64,000 bases of DNA, from positions 1 through 64,000 of IMG/VR virus record IMGVR_UViG_3300028859_000006. One strand, 5' to 3'. Below are positions 16,457-24,678 of the stretch, piece by piece (the stretch's first letter is position 1; every line of letters begins with the position of its first letter). A model generated the notes under the pieces. That model saw nothing but the letters and a program-made list of their open reading frames with translations. It was not told the DNA's origin and did no database searches. Origin of the DNA: a virus. A program made the translations under genes and the position numbers.

Positions 16457-16623
16457 ACAGGTTTGGTGAGGTTATGAAATAATATTTGTAAACCGAAGTG
16501 GAACTAAGATGCCATTGAAAAAAGTTAGTAAGTTCGGCGCAGGACTAAAAAGATTACAAGGTCTAAGTTAGAGAGGGATCCAAGAAAGAACTGAACTATG
16601 CCATAGTAGAAATAAATACCTGT
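16457..16623 (+). ncRNA. Structured RNA of unknown class
   Basis: ACAGGT (16457-16462) pairs with ACCTGT (16618-16623) to close a 167-base domain. Inside are GGTTT/AAACC (16460-16493 region), AGTTC/GGACT around a GGCGCA loop, and ACTA/TAGT near 16597. A hairpin GTTATT/AATAAC (16423-16444) precedes it and a strong intrinsic terminator follows. The stretch is clearly less AT-rich than coding neighbours and has no reading frame. It does not show the conserved motifs I would expect of RNase P RNA, tmRNA or a group I intron. Confidence 0.6.
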
Positions 16624-16636
16624 AATAATTTATAAA

Positions 16637-16665
16637 AAGTGAATGATTAATCATTCACTTTTTTT
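16637..16665 (+). terminator. Intrinsic terminator
   Basis: AAGTGAATGA and TCATTCACTT form a perfect 10-pair stem around TTAA, followed by seven T. It ends the structured RNA. Confidence 0.85.
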
Positions 16666-16760
16666 GCGTATATAATAGTTATATAACATAAATTTAATAT
16701 AATTTTAATAGTAAATCATCTAATAATATAGTGAATATTAAATATATAATAATAAAAAAT

Positions 16761-17465
16761 ATGGAAATAGAAGCACTTTTTATATCAGATGTGCATCTTG
16801 GTACAAAATATACAAAAGCTACTGAATTATTAGAAATATTAAAATATTATAAGCCAAAAAAATTATTTTTAATAGGAGATATCATTGATGGATGGGCGTT
16901 AAAAAAGAAGCATTACTGGAATCAAGAACAAACAAATGTAATTAGAAAAATTTTATCATATTCAAAAAATGGAACAGAAATATATTACATATCAGGAAAT
17001 CATGATGATTTTTTAAAACATTATATATTTGATTTTGGTAATATTCATATAATATCTGAAATGATATGGAATAATTGTTTAATTACTCATGGAGATAAAT
17101 ATGATACTGTAGTTATGAATAATAAATGGATTGCTCATTTGGGTAGTATTGGTTATGATATCGCTCTTTATTTAAATAAATATATTAGTAATATTAGAAA
17201 ATTATTTGGTTTAGATAAAAAATCTTTCAGTAAATGGTTAAAAAATAATGTAAAAGAAGCTATCAATTTTATATACAAATTTGAAGAAATTTTAATAACA
17301 GATACAATAAAAAAAGGTTGTGATACTGTAATTTGCGGTCATGTTCACACTCCTGATGATAAAATTATAAATAATGTAAGATATTTAAATACTGGTGATT
17401 GGATTGAAAATTGTTCATATATTATATATGATAAAAATAAATTCACTTTAAAATATTATGATTAA
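16761..17465 (+). CDS. LpxH-like metallophosphoesterase
   Basis: From the ATG at 16761 (an in-frame ATG at 16731 is less likely) the 234-residue product has calcineurin-like motifs: FISDVHLG (8-15), GDIIDGW (39-45), SGNHDD (78-83), ITHGD and GHVHTP. This order and the internal helix-rich insert are typical of UDP-2,3-diacylglucosamine hydrolases (LpxH and relatives), which act on lipid A precursors. It overlaps a glycosyltransferase gene by eight bases, which supports an envelope role. Confidence 0.8.
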   Translation: MEIEALFISDVHLGTKYTKATELLEILKYYKPKKLFLIGDIIDGWALKKKHYWNQEQTNVIRKILSYSKNGTEIYYISGNHDDFLKHYIFDFGNIHIISEMIWNNCLITHGDKYDTVVMNNKWIAHLGSIGYDIALYLNKYISNIRKLFGLDKKSFSKWLKNNVKEAINFIYKFEEILITDTIKKGCDTVICGHVHTPDDKIINNVRYLNTGDWIENCSYIIYDKNKFTLKYYD

Positions 17466-18183
17466 TATAAAAGATTTATTGACAATTATTATTCCTTGTA
17501 AAAATGAAGAAAAATATATAGAAAGCACTTTAACTAATATTAATAATCAAAATAATGTTAAAGGAATAATTGTTTATATTTCTGATGCAGGATCAACAGA
17601 TAACACATTAGATATAATTAGTAGTTTTGAAAATAATTTAAAAAATAATTTAAAAATTAAAATAATTGAAGGTGGTAGAGTATCTGTAGGTAGAAATAAT
17701 GGATTGAAATTAGTTGATACTCCTTATGTTTTATTTATGGACGCTGATACAACATTAGAAAATGATAATCAAATAAATGAATATTTAAATTGTATGATAA
17801 ATAATGATTTATATTTAATGACTTCTCCATTATATTGTATTGTAAATGATAAATATGCAAAAATAATGTTCAAATCTTTTAACGCTTTAAATAAAATATT
17901 ATCTAATATTCAACCGTTTGCAATTGGATTGTTTTTTATGACAAAAACTGATATTATTAAAAAATTAGGTGGCTTTGATGAATCTGTTATACATTCAGAA
18001 GATTATCTATTATCTAAAAAATATAATAGAAATAAATTTAAAATAGGTAAATATAAAGTAGGACAAGATAATAGAAGATTTAAAAGATTTGGATATTTCA
18101 AAATGATAAAATTATTATCAAATGGATTATTATATCAAAATAATATAGATTATTTCAGAAAAGATAATAATTATTGGAATTAA
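17458..18183 (+). CDS. Family 2 glycosyltransferase
   Basis: A 241-residue GT-A glycosyltransferase: LTIIIPCKNEEKYIESTL at residues 8-25, SDAGSTDNT near 40, GRVSVGRNNGL and the DxD motif in FMDADTT near residue 95, then HSEDYLLSKK in the acceptor region. It transfers a sugar from a nucleotide donor, here probably to a host surface lipid or polysaccharide given its coupling to the LpxH-like gene. A C-terminal membrane anchor is not obvious. Confidence 0.85.
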   Translation: MINIKDLLTIIIPCKNEEKYIESTLTNINNQNNVKGIIVYISDAGSTDNTLDIISSFENNLKNNLKIKIIEGGRVSVGRNNGLKLVDTPYVLFMDADTTLENDNQINEYLNCMINNDLYLMTSPLYCIVNDKYAKIMFKSFNALNKILSNIQPFAIGLFFMTKTDIIKKLGGFDESVIHSEDYLLSKKYNRNKFKIGKYKVGQDNRRFKRFGYFKMIKLLSNGLLYQNNIDYFRKDNNYWN

Positions 18184-18198
18184 AAAATTCTGAAAGAA

Positions 18199-18510
18199 CT
18201 ATAAGTTAAAATTAGTTGCAGCATTTTTTAGTTTAATTATTTCTTTATCTTTATCAAATATTAATATAGCATCTGGATAAATGATCCATCCTTTAGTATG
18301 ACTAAAATCATAAAAATTAATTGTATATGATGCCATAGTTCCAGTTTCATAATCAATTATTTTAAAAATTTTATTTGTTAATTTTTTCAAATAATATTTT
18401 TTTAATTCTGAATTTGAAAAACTTATATTATTCACATCAAGAATAACATAATCTCCTACTTCAGGTTTATCAGTATTATTTATTTCTTCAAATCTTTTTA
18501 AGTATTTCAT
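18199..18510 (-). CDS. Tagged cassette protein, SH3-like
   Basis: A 103-residue member of the double-tagged family: starts MKYLKRFEEINN, ends AATNFNL. The body begins KPEVGDYVILDVNN, a small barrel-like domain that recurs in this family. Last gene of a four-gene minus-strand operon; its TAG stop is followed by no further family gene, so its C-terminal tag is not just a junction effect. Overlaps the upstream gene by four bases (ATGA). Confidence 0.75.
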   Translation of the reverse strand: MKYLKRFEEINNTDKPEVGDYVILDVNNISFSNSELKKYYLKKLTNKIFKIIDYETGTMASYTINFYDFSHTKGWIIYPDAILIFDKDKEIIKLKNAATNFNL

Positions 18511-18875
18511 ATGTTAAATTTATTTGCATTTTTTTTAATTTCTATTCGTTGTTTTAATTCTTCTTTTGTTTTTCCAATTGCATTTATATCCTCTAAATTA
18601 AATATTTTATTATAACCTCCATAAGGTTTATCATATGGAAAAAACTTTAATACATTTTCTGGAATTTTAAATCCATATGTTACAATTATTCTATCATCAT
18701 TAAAAAATGTATATATTTGTCCAGGATGATTAAGAAGATAATCTTTTAAATTATCAAGTTCTTTTTCATCATAGTATCTTTTTAAATGATTAATATATTT
18801 TTTACTTATTATTGAAACATAATCTCCTACTTCAGGCTTATTAGTAGTATTTTCAAATGTTTTTATATATTTCAT
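18507..18875 (-). CDS. Tagged cassette protein, SH3-like
   Basis: A 122-residue member: N-tag MKYIKTFENTT, barrel start KPEVGDYVSIISKK, C-tag NANKFNI. The body resembles the 19219 gene (LNHPGQIYTFF versus LNYPGKIIKFY), showing duplication within the operon. Coupled by ATGA to its neighbours. Confidence 0.75.
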   Translation of the reverse strand: MKYIKTFENTTNKPEVGDYVSIISKKYINHLKRYYDEKELDNLKDYLLNHPGQIYTFFNDDRIIVTYGFKIPENVLKFFPYDKPYGGYNKIFNLEDINAIGKTKEELKQRIEIKKNANKFNI

Positions 18876-19222
18876 ATGTTAAATTTATTTGCTTGTAATA
18901 TAGCTTTTAATTCTTCTTTATTTTTAGAATATTTTATAATATCTATTGCTTTCATAGAAAATCCATATTCATTATTTGATAGAAATATTTTAAAATTATT
19001 TAATTCAAATGGAATATTATCATATTGTATAATATAATGTGTAGTTCCAGGAAATAATTTACCAGTAATTTCAACAAGTTTACCTATATTATTATTAATA
19101 AAATCATTAAATATTTTATATTTTTCATTATTATGACCTTCATACCATTCACATATGACGTAATTTCCTACTTCAAGTTTATCAGTATTATTTATTTCTT
19201 CAAATGTTTTTATGTATTTCAT
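18872..19222 (-). CDS. Tagged cassette protein, SH3-like
   Basis: A 116-residue member: N-tag MKYIKTFEEINN, barrel start KLEVGNYVICEWYEG, C-tag QANKFNI. The central IGKLVEITGKLFPGTTHYII and YDNIPFEL match the fold pattern of its neighbours. Coupled by ATGA. Confidence 0.75.
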   Translation of the reverse strand: MKYIKTFEEINNTDKLEVGNYVICEWYEGHNNEKYKIFNDFINNNIGKLVEITGKLFPGTTHYIIQYDNIPFELNNFKIFLSNNEYGFSMKAIDIIKYSKNKEELKAILQANKFNI

Positions 19223-19542
19223 AAATTAAATTTATTTGCTGCAATTTTAAGTTTCAAATCCTCTTTGGTTTTAGAAAATGCATATATTTCGTTATATTGA
19301 AAATTTTTAAAATATCCATATTTTTCAATATATCCTAATAATTCTTTCATATTATCAGGTATATTTTTACCATATGATACCTCAACGCTATGTATATTAT
19401 TTCCAATACTATAAAATTTAATTATTTTACCTGGATAATTAAGAAAAAAATCTTTATAATCTTCATATCTACTATTTATTGAAACATAATCTCCTACTTC
19501 AGGCTTATTAGTAGTATTTTCAAATAATTTTAAGTATTTCAT
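19219..19542 (-). CDS. Tagged cassette protein, SH3-like, first in operon
   Basis: The start is placed at 19542, where MKYLKLFENTT matches the family tag; a longer frame from 19608 would add 22 unlike residues. The 107-residue product has KPEVGDYVSINSRY and ends AANKFNL. It begins the operon and is divergent from the 19627 gene. Confidence 0.7.
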   Translation of the reverse strand: MKYLKLFENTTNKPEVGDYVSINSRYEDYKDFFLNYPGKIIKFYSIGNNIHSVEVSYGKNIPDNMKELLGYIEKYGYFKNFQYNEIYAFSKTKEDLKLKIAANKFNL

Positions 19543-19595
19543 ATTATTATATATTAAAAAAATATAATTAAATTCCTCAATTGAAATAATTATAG

Positions 19596-19603
19596 TATTT
19601 TTG
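19596..19603 (+). promoter_or_regulatory. Probable -7 promoter element
   Basis: TATTTTTG followed by TACATAAT, 23 bases before the 19627 start. The upstream TTTG element is not clear, so this is a weaker match than others. Confidence 0.45.
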
Positions 19604-19626
19604 TACATAATATTAAATATAAATAT

Positions 19627-20151
19627 ATGGAACTAAAAGTAGTAGATTATAAGATATATAAAATTCATACCACACGTGAACAATATCGTGAGAATGCTAT
19701 CAAATATGATTATGCATTAAAAAATAAAAATTGGGCTAACGATTTTGAAGGAATGATTGAAAAAAAATATTCTGGATATTCTGATGAAATAGGTTCATTT
19801 AGTGAGAATCATTATTTATTAAAAACTGTATTTGTTGGTGATAAATTTGATATAAATAAAGATTTTTATGATAAATGTAAAGAACCTTACTATAATATAG
19901 TAAATATTGAATTTAGAGAATATGGTGATAATTTGACCGATGAAATTATTAAATCTAAATTTGAAGTAGTTAAACCAAATAAACCAACTACATATCCTAA
20001 ATATAATAATGAAATTAAATTTAATTATGATAAAAAAAATGTTACAATTGAAAAAATATACTTTGATGGATATCAATGGCAATATAAATTAAAGAATATT
20101 GGGCATATTTATGATTATATTTCTGAAACTACTATCAATAAATATAATTGA
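19627..20151 (+). CDS. Hypothetical protein
   Basis: A 174-residue product starting MELKVVDYKIYKIHTTREQY. Tyr-rich, with a KPNKPTTYPKY hinge near residue 118 and a beta-like C-terminus. Single-gene unit with its own promoter-like element. No family recognised. Confidence 0.6.
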   Translation: MELKVVDYKIYKIHTTREQYRENAIKYDYALKNKNWANDFEGMIEKKYSGYSDEIGSFSENHYLLKTVFVGDKFDINKDFYDKCKEPYYNIVNIEFREYGDNLTDEIIKSKFEVVKPNKPTTYPKYNNEIKFNYDKKNVTIEKIYFDGYQWQYKLKNIGHIYDYISETTINKYN

Positions 20152-20183
20152 ATTGTTAAAAAAATATAAAAATTATTTAATTT

Positions 20184-20215
20184 TTTGGTATATAATAAAA
20201 AATGTGATAATTTTG
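20184..20215 (+). promoter_or_regulatory. Bacteroidetes-type promoter
   Basis: TTTG at 20184-20187 and TAATTTTG at 20208-20215, 20 bases apart, placed 23 bases before the mgtC-like gene. Confidence 0.75.
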
Positions 20216-20237
20216 TAATGTAATTAAAAATTAAAAT

Positions 20238-20867
20238 ATGCAACCAGAATACGAGCACATTATTCAAATCTTAGCATCATTAGCCGCTGGCTCTATATTG
20301 GGATTAGAACGTGGATTTCATGGTAAGCCTGCAGGTTTTAAAACTATGATATTGATTTGCGTTAGTTCATGTTTATTCACTATACTATCAGTTAATTTAG
20401 TTAGTGGTGATCGTATAGCATCAAATATAGTTACAGGAATAGGATTTATTGGTGCTGGAGTTGTATTTAAAGAAGGTGGAAATGTTCGTGGTATAACTTC
20501 TGCAGCTATCATTTGGATGGCATCAGCAATAGGTATGTGTATTGGGTTTCAAAATTACGCACTATCTTTCTTTGTTTTATTAGTAGTTATGCTAGTTATG
20601 ATTGTACTATTTAAGTTTGAGAAATTGTTTGATACTTTTCATCATTCTAAATTATATATTATACATTTTATATTTTCTGAATATTCATTAGAAGATTTAG
20701 AAAAAGAAATGACAGAACTTGAAATTTCATATAAAAGAAATAAAATAGGTAAAACTAATAATATTATTAATGTTGAATATAATGTAATAATTTATCCAAT
20801 TGAAAATATGAAAAAAATTGATAATTTTTTAATCAATAATACTCATATAAATAGTTTTTATGATTAA
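20238..20867 (+). CDS. mgtC: MgtC/SapB-family membrane protein
   Basis: A 209-residue product. The N-terminal 125 residues carry the MgtC signature: SLAAGSILGLERGFHGKPAG, later GIGFIGAGVVFKEGG and VRGITSAAIIWMASAIG, spread over four to five transmembrane helices. The C-terminal 75 residues are a soluble tail. Bacterial MgtC modulates F-type ATP synthase and Mg/phosphate homeostasis. A phage copy with its own strong promoter suggests host energy or ion control during infection. More GC-rich than average, in line with acquisition from a host. Confidence 0.85.
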   Translation: MQPEYEHIIQILASLAAGSILGLERGFHGKPAGFKTMILICVSSCLFTILSVNLVSGDRIASNIVTGIGFIGAGVVFKEGGNVRGITSAAIIWMASAIGMCIGFQNYALSFFVLLVVMLVMIVLFKFEKLFDTFHHSKLYIIHFIFSEYSLEDLEKEMTELEISYKRNKIGKTNNIINVEYNVIIYPIENMKKIDNFLINNTHINSFYD

Positions 20868-20886
20868 ATAAAATAAATAAATAAAT

Positions 20887-21546
20887 ATGTGGAATATTTT
20901 AAAAAGTAATGCTCGTAAAAAACTTGACGCTGAAAAAATTAAATTTGAATCTGAAAAAATTAAGCTTGAAGCTGAAAGATTGGATGCGCTATATAATATA
21001 GAAAGCAAACGACTAAATGATAAGATATCTAATGCATGTATCAAATTTAGAAAAAAAGAAAAAGACAGAATAAAAAAATTGAATGAAATTTGTCCAAAAT
21101 GTTCTTCTAATAAAGTTGTTGATAAAATAAGTCAATTGAAAGGAGAGATAAATGGAACATCATTTGGATCAATGTCATTTGGATCAGGATATTCTTCAGG
21201 ATCAATTCATGGAAGCATGGATACGTATGAAATTAATAAATGTAATGATTGTGGTAATGAATGGAAAAAAGTTACTTATAATAATTACGGTGAAACTTCA
21301 TGGGATCAAAAAATTAGATTCTTAAGATTATCTATATCTAATTTTATTCAATTTCCAGATAAAAAAGAACCTTATTATGTTATAGAAACAAGAAATTTCT
21401 GGTCTGGTACTAAATTAGAAATTTTACCTTTATTGCTTGAAAAAGAACATATTGAAAATGAATATTATAGTGTTAACAAAATTATAATGGATTTAATTAA
21501 AGGTAATGAAGATATTTTAATTGATAAATTAGGATTTATAAAATGA
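20887..21546 (+). CDS. Coiled-coil zinc-ribbon protein
   Basis: A 219-residue product. Residues 5-68 are a charged coiled coil; CPKCSSNKVVDK and CNDCGNEWKK flank a Gly/Ser-rich insert, making a four-Cys ribbon (about residues 71-120). The C-terminus is a helical domain. Possibly nucleic-acid or protein binding. Not recognised as a known family. Confidence 0.6.
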   Translation: MWNILKSNARKKLDAEKIKFESEKIKLEAERLDALYNIESKRLNDKISNACIKFRKKEKDRIKKLNEICPKCSSNKVVDKISQLKGEINGTSFGSMSFGSGYSSGSIHGSMDTYEINKCNDCGNEWKKVTYNNYGETSWDQKIRFLRLSISNFIQFPDKKEPYYVIETRNFWSGTKLEILPLLLEKEHIENEYYSVNKIIMDLIKGNEDILIDKLGFIK

Positions 21547-21574
21547 TAAATGGAATAGTTATAGATATTAAAAA

Positions 21575-22513
21575 ATGAAAAAAGATAAAAAATTAGTCAT
21601 ATCTTGTGGATTACCAGCAGCAGGTAAATCAAGCATCATTGAAAAATATGTTGATTATAAATGTACATTACTATCAAGAGATATTGAAGGAGATACATTA
21701 AGTTCTCTTAATAAAAAACTTGAACAATTAATGTTAGATGGCGTGGATATTGTATTAGATGGAACATATTCAACTAAATTATCTAGGGCTGATGTTATTG
21801 AATTAGCAAAAAAATATAATTATTATATATTATGTATTCATTTTACTACAAAAATTGAAGATTGTATGTTCAATCAGGTAACAAGAATGATAAGAAAATA
21901 TGGTAAATTATTCACAGAATTAAGTGAATATTCTAACTCTAATGATCCACATATGTTTCCTGTTGCTGCACTTTATAAAATTAATAAAAATTTTGAAGCA
22001 CCTGAATTATCAGAAGGTATTGATGATATAGAAAAAATAGATTTTAAACGTTATTCATCAGAATATAAAAATAAAGCAATTTTATTTGATTATGATGGTA
22101 CATTGAGATTAACTAAAAGTGGTGAACATTATCCAACTGATATTAGTGATATTGAAATAATTCCAGGTAGAACAGAAAAACTTTTAGAATTACAAAGTCA
22201 AGGTTATATATTACTTGGAGTTTCAAATCAAAGTGGAATAGCAAAAGGATTATTATCTAATGATACAGCAATAGCTTGTTTTGAAAAAACAAATGAAATG
22301 CTAGGAGTTAATATTGATTATAAATATTGTGGGCATTCAGTTCCTCCAATAACTTGCTATTGTAGAAAACCAGGAGTTGGACTAGGAATAGAATTTATTG
22401 AAAAATATAAACTTGATCCATCTCAATGCATAATGGTTGGAGATTTAACAAGTGATAAAACATTTGCTAAAAGATGTGGATTCAAATATATTGATGCTGC
22501 TAATTTCTTCTAA
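21575..22513 (+). CDS. Polynucleotide kinase/phosphatase-like two-domain enzyme
   Basis: A 312-residue fusion. The N-terminal half has a Walker A GLPAAGKSS (12-20), an SRD near 34 and LDGTYSTK, typical of T4 Pnkp-like kinases. The C-terminal half is a HAD phosphatase: LFDYDGTL (170-177), VSNQSGIAKG and MVGDLTSD. A zinc loop of the GmhB/histidinol-phosphatase type is seen (C252, H254, C261, C263). This resembles 5'-kinase/3'-phosphatase repair enzymes for nucleic acid ends, but the zinc loop leaves open a sugar-phosphate phosphatase. Confidence 0.75.
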   Translation: MKKDKKLVISCGLPAAGKSSIIEKYVDYKCTLLSRDIEGDTLSSLNKKLEQLMLDGVDIVLDGTYSTKLSRADVIELAKKYNYYILCIHFTTKIEDCMFNQVTRMIRKYGKLFTELSEYSNSNDPHMFPVAALYKINKNFEAPELSEGIDDIEKIDFKRYSSEYKNKAILFDYDGTLRLTKSGEHYPTDISDIEIIPGRTEKLLELQSQGYILLGVSNQSGIAKGLLSNDTAIACFEKTNEMLGVNIDYKYCGHSVPPITCYCRKPGVGLGIEFIEKYKLDPSQCIMVGDLTSDKTFAKRCGFKYIDAANFF

Positions 22514-22537
22514 TTAATATTAAAAAACATTAAATTA

Positions 22538-22570
22538 AACCTTGAATATTTTATATTCAAGGTTTTTTTT
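22538..22570 (+). terminator. Intrinsic terminator
   Basis: AACCTTGAATAT and ATATTCAAGGTT form a 12-pair stem followed by eight T, just before the next promoter. Confidence 0.85.
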
Positions 22571-22571
22571 A

Positions 22572-22579
22572 TACTTTTG
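22572..22579 (+). promoter_or_regulatory. -7 promoter element after terminator
   Basis: TACTTTTG immediately follows the terminator T-run and lies 25 bases before the 22604 start. The upstream element would fall inside the terminator stem. Confidence 0.5.
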
Positions 22580-22603
22580 TATTGTAATTAAAACAAACTA
22601 CTT

Positions 22604-22870
22604 ATGAAAGAGCCGAAAGATATAATTGATATTCCTACAATTGATAATATTGATTTATTCTATTCAAATAGGGATAGAGCAGAACATATGAATTTAGAAC
22701 ATTGTCCATGCTGTGGAAAAGAATTAAAAAATCCAGAATATTTCATCAATTCTATATATGGTGGATGTATGTATAAATCTGATGATAAAGAAGTTTATTC
22801 TGACACATGGATTATGGGTGTAGGTCCAGAATGTAGAAAAAAGTTTCCAGAAGGTTATGTATTCAAATAA
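22604..22870 (+). CDS. Small zinc-binding protein
   Basis: An 88-residue product with HCPCCGKEL (about residues 27-35), a GGCMY and a GPECRKKFP, giving four or more candidate metal ligands. Reminiscent of phage treble-clef or ribbon proteins. Function unknown. Confidence 0.6.
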   Translation: MKEPKDIIDIPTIDNIDLFYSNRDRAEHMNLEHCPCCGKELKNPEYFINSIYGGCMYKSDDKEVYSDTWIMGVGPECRKKFPEGYVFK

Positions 22871-22878
22871 TTGGTATT

Positions 22879-23136
22879 ATGAAAGATAAACTTTTTAAAA
22901 TTTTTAAAATTTTTTATAATTTCATTTTATTGATTGTATATGGATATATGTTTTCACTTACAATTGGTGCAATAAAAATTACATATAATTTATATAATAT
23001 TCATTATTATTCATTAAATAAATGTATTTAGAATTATATTGTTTTAGGATTAGTTTCATTGATAATTTTTATTATATTTATTACTATATTAGTTATTTCA
23101 TATATTACATTAAAAACTAAAAAAAATAAAATATAA
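22879..23136 (+). pseudogene. Membrane protein gene interrupted by an in-frame TAG
   Basis: From 22879 the frame reads MKDKLFKIFKIFYNFILLIV and reaches a TAG at 23029-23031. It then continues in the same frame as NYIVLGLVSLIIFIIFITIL to a TAA at 23134. Without the stop this would be an 85-residue two-helix membrane protein similar in topology to others here. Either a nonsense mutation or stop readthrough. Confidence 0.5.
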
Positions 23137-23140
23137 AATT

Positions 23141-23863
23141 ATGCCAAAAATTTATGAAGTGGGCGGATGTGTACGTGACCGTATCTTAGGAGTTGATTGT
23201 AAAGATATAGACTTTACTTTTGTATTGGATGACAAGAATCAATCAGTTGAATCTGGATTCATGTCAATGGACTTGTGGTTACGTAAAAATGGCTACACCG
23301 TATATAATTCAACTCCAAGATGTTTCACAATCAAAGCAAAGTTTCCAAAAGGACATAAGCATGAAGGGTTAACTGCAGATTTTGTAATGGCTAGAAAGGA
23401 AATTGGTTATTACGAAGGAACAAGACGTCCAATTTTAGAACTTGGTACACTTGAAGATGATTTAATCAGACGTGATTTCACATTGAATGCTATGGCACTT
23501 GATGAAGATGAAAATTTGATTGATTTATTTGATGGAGTAAAAGATCTTAAAATGGGTATTCTTAGAACGCCAAGACCTTGCCAACTTACATTTGATGAGG
23601 ATCCATTACGGATTTTACGTTGTGAGCGTTTTTGTATTACAAAAGGTTTCAGAATGACTGATGATATTGAAGTTGCTATTAAAAATTATGATTATGAATC
23701 AAAAATGCAAGTAGTTTCAAATGAAAGAATTCAAGATGAACTTACCAAGTGTTTTAAATTTGATACATTAAAAACAATTTTGATGTTGAATGAATTTCCT
23801 GAATTGAGAGATTATGTATTTAATCATACTAAGATGTGGTTGAAACCATCATTTCAAAAATAA
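23141..23863 (+). CDS. tRNA nucleotidyltransferase (CCA-adding) / poly(A) polymerase, N-terminal domains
   Basis: A 240-residue class II nucleotidyltransferase: GGCVRDRILG (8-17), KDIDFTF with the DxD carboxylates (21-27), a third acidic residue in TADFVMAR (78-85), and RRDFTLNAMA (110-119), then the RNA-binding helices (DEDPLRILRCERF). These enzymes add CCA to tRNA 3' ends, or poly(A). Bacterial versions usually continue into an HD domain; this one ends first, and a separate HD protein lies at 43880. The tRNA-like genes here lack CCA. Its codon use is less AT-biased than the average. Confidence 0.85.
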   Translation: MPKIYEVGGCVRDRILGVDCKDIDFTFVLDDKNQSVESGFMSMDLWLRKNGYTVYNSTPRCFTIKAKFPKGHKHEGLTADFVMARKEIGYYEGTRRPILELGTLEDDLIRRDFTLNAMALDEDENLIDLFDGVKDLKMGILRTPRPCQLTFDEDPLRILRCERFCITKGFRMTDDIEVAIKNYDYESKMQVVSNERIQDELTKCFKFDTLKTILMLNEFPELRDYVFNHTKMWLKPSFQK

Positions 23864-23899
23864 AAAAAGAGTTGTGATTTAAATCACAACTCTTTTTTT
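23862..23899. terminator. Bidirectional intrinsic terminator
   Basis: AGAGTTGTGATTT and AAATCACAACTCT form a 13-pair stem with A-runs on the left and T-runs on the right, between convergent genes. Confidence 0.85.
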
Positions 23900-24098
23900 A
23901 TTTTTTCTTTAAACGTTTATTTAAAATTTCACTTATAACATAATTAATATCATTATTTGTTGGTTTATAACCTTCAATTGTAGTGGATTTAAAATTTTTA
24001 ACTGCACTATTTATTGCAACTAAAAATTGAAGTTTTAATTCTTCTCTTATTCTCCAATTTTCAAATTCCTTTATTTCTTTTTCTTTATCTGTTTTCAT
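23898..24098 (-). CDS. Hypothetical helical protein
   Basis: A 66-residue charged helical product (MKTDKEKEIKEFENWRIREE onward). Minus strand, last of a three-gene unit, ending at the terminator. No motif. Confidence 0.5.
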   Translation of the reverse strand: MKTDKEKEIKEFENWRIREELKLQFLVAINSAVKNFKSTTIEGYKPTNNDINYVISEILNKRLKKK

Positions 24099-24105
24099 AA
24101 TATTA

Positions 24106-24441
24106 TTAATAACAATGTTTCATGTAATTCTTTAAATAACAATCAATATTTTCTCTACCCACTGTATTAGCTGATTGCATTGCATATGCAGGTAGTTTTA
24201 TTTTTTTCATGTCACAGTATCTACATAACCATTTCGCACACTCATAGCCATCCCCATTACCTGTACCTAAGTCATGATCAAAGCATATCGCATCAGGTAA
24301 TCCATTGATCATAATCCAATCTTGAAATTCAAGTTGTGATGTTACCCAGGATACATTTACGTCTTTTCCTATTGGACTAAAAACTAACCAATCATTTTTC
24401 ATTGGATCACGAGAGTCATCTAGCCAAAGTAATGTTTTCAT
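24106..24441 (-). CDS. Cyclic-phosphate-processing receiver-like domain protein
   Basis: About 111 residues. LLWLDDSRDP (about 3-12) and AICFDHDLGTGNGDGYECAKWL (about 50-71, read in two parts) match phage 'cPPRD' receiver-like proteins with 'WLDDxRxP' and 'FDHDLG'. This family has been linked by others to RNA end processing or tRNA repair contexts. The start is MKTL at 24441 or MMKTL at 24444. Confidence 0.65.
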   Translation of the reverse strand: MKTLLWLDDSRDPMKNDWLVFSPIGKDVNVSWVTSQLEFQDWIMINGLPDAICFDHDLGTGNGDGYECAKWLCRYCDMKKIKLPAYAMQSANTVGRENIDCYLKNYMKHCY

Positions 24442-24605
24442 CATTTTTTTGTAAATTTATTTTTAATTGATTTATATCTTTTTCTAAAAAAAGTTTTTAT
24501 AATTGATAAAATAATAGAACCACATAAAGACAATCCTAAATAAATCAACATAAAAACAAAAAATATTTTAGTTAAACGATCTGATGATTTGGACATTTTA
24601 TTCAT
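24441..24605 (-). CDS. Small single-pass membrane protein
   Basis: A 54-residue frame reading MNKMSKSSDRLTKIFFVFML and onward, with one hydrophobic helix (about 13-37) and a highly basic C-terminus. Its TGA lies within the ATGATG at the next start, a coupling typical of real genes in this genome. Confidence 0.55.
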   Translation of the reverse strand: MNKMSKSSDRLTKIFFVFMLIYLGLSLCGSIILSIIKTFFRKRYKSIKNKFTKK

Positions 24606-24678
24606 TTATTTTTTATTACAAATATATAATAAAAAAATGAATTATTGTTGAATAATTCATTAATTTTTGTTAAATATT

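Noticed and set aside
16457-16623. RNase P RNA, tmRNA or group I intron
   Set aside because: The expected conserved cores (RNase P GAGGAAAGUC and AGA..ACAGAA; tmRNA tRNA-like ends; group I P7/P3 sequences) are not seen.
22879-23136. Genome-wide TAG recoding
   Set aside because: Other genes in the window end normally at TAG and no suppressor tRNA can be identified; a single nonsense codon is the simpler reading.
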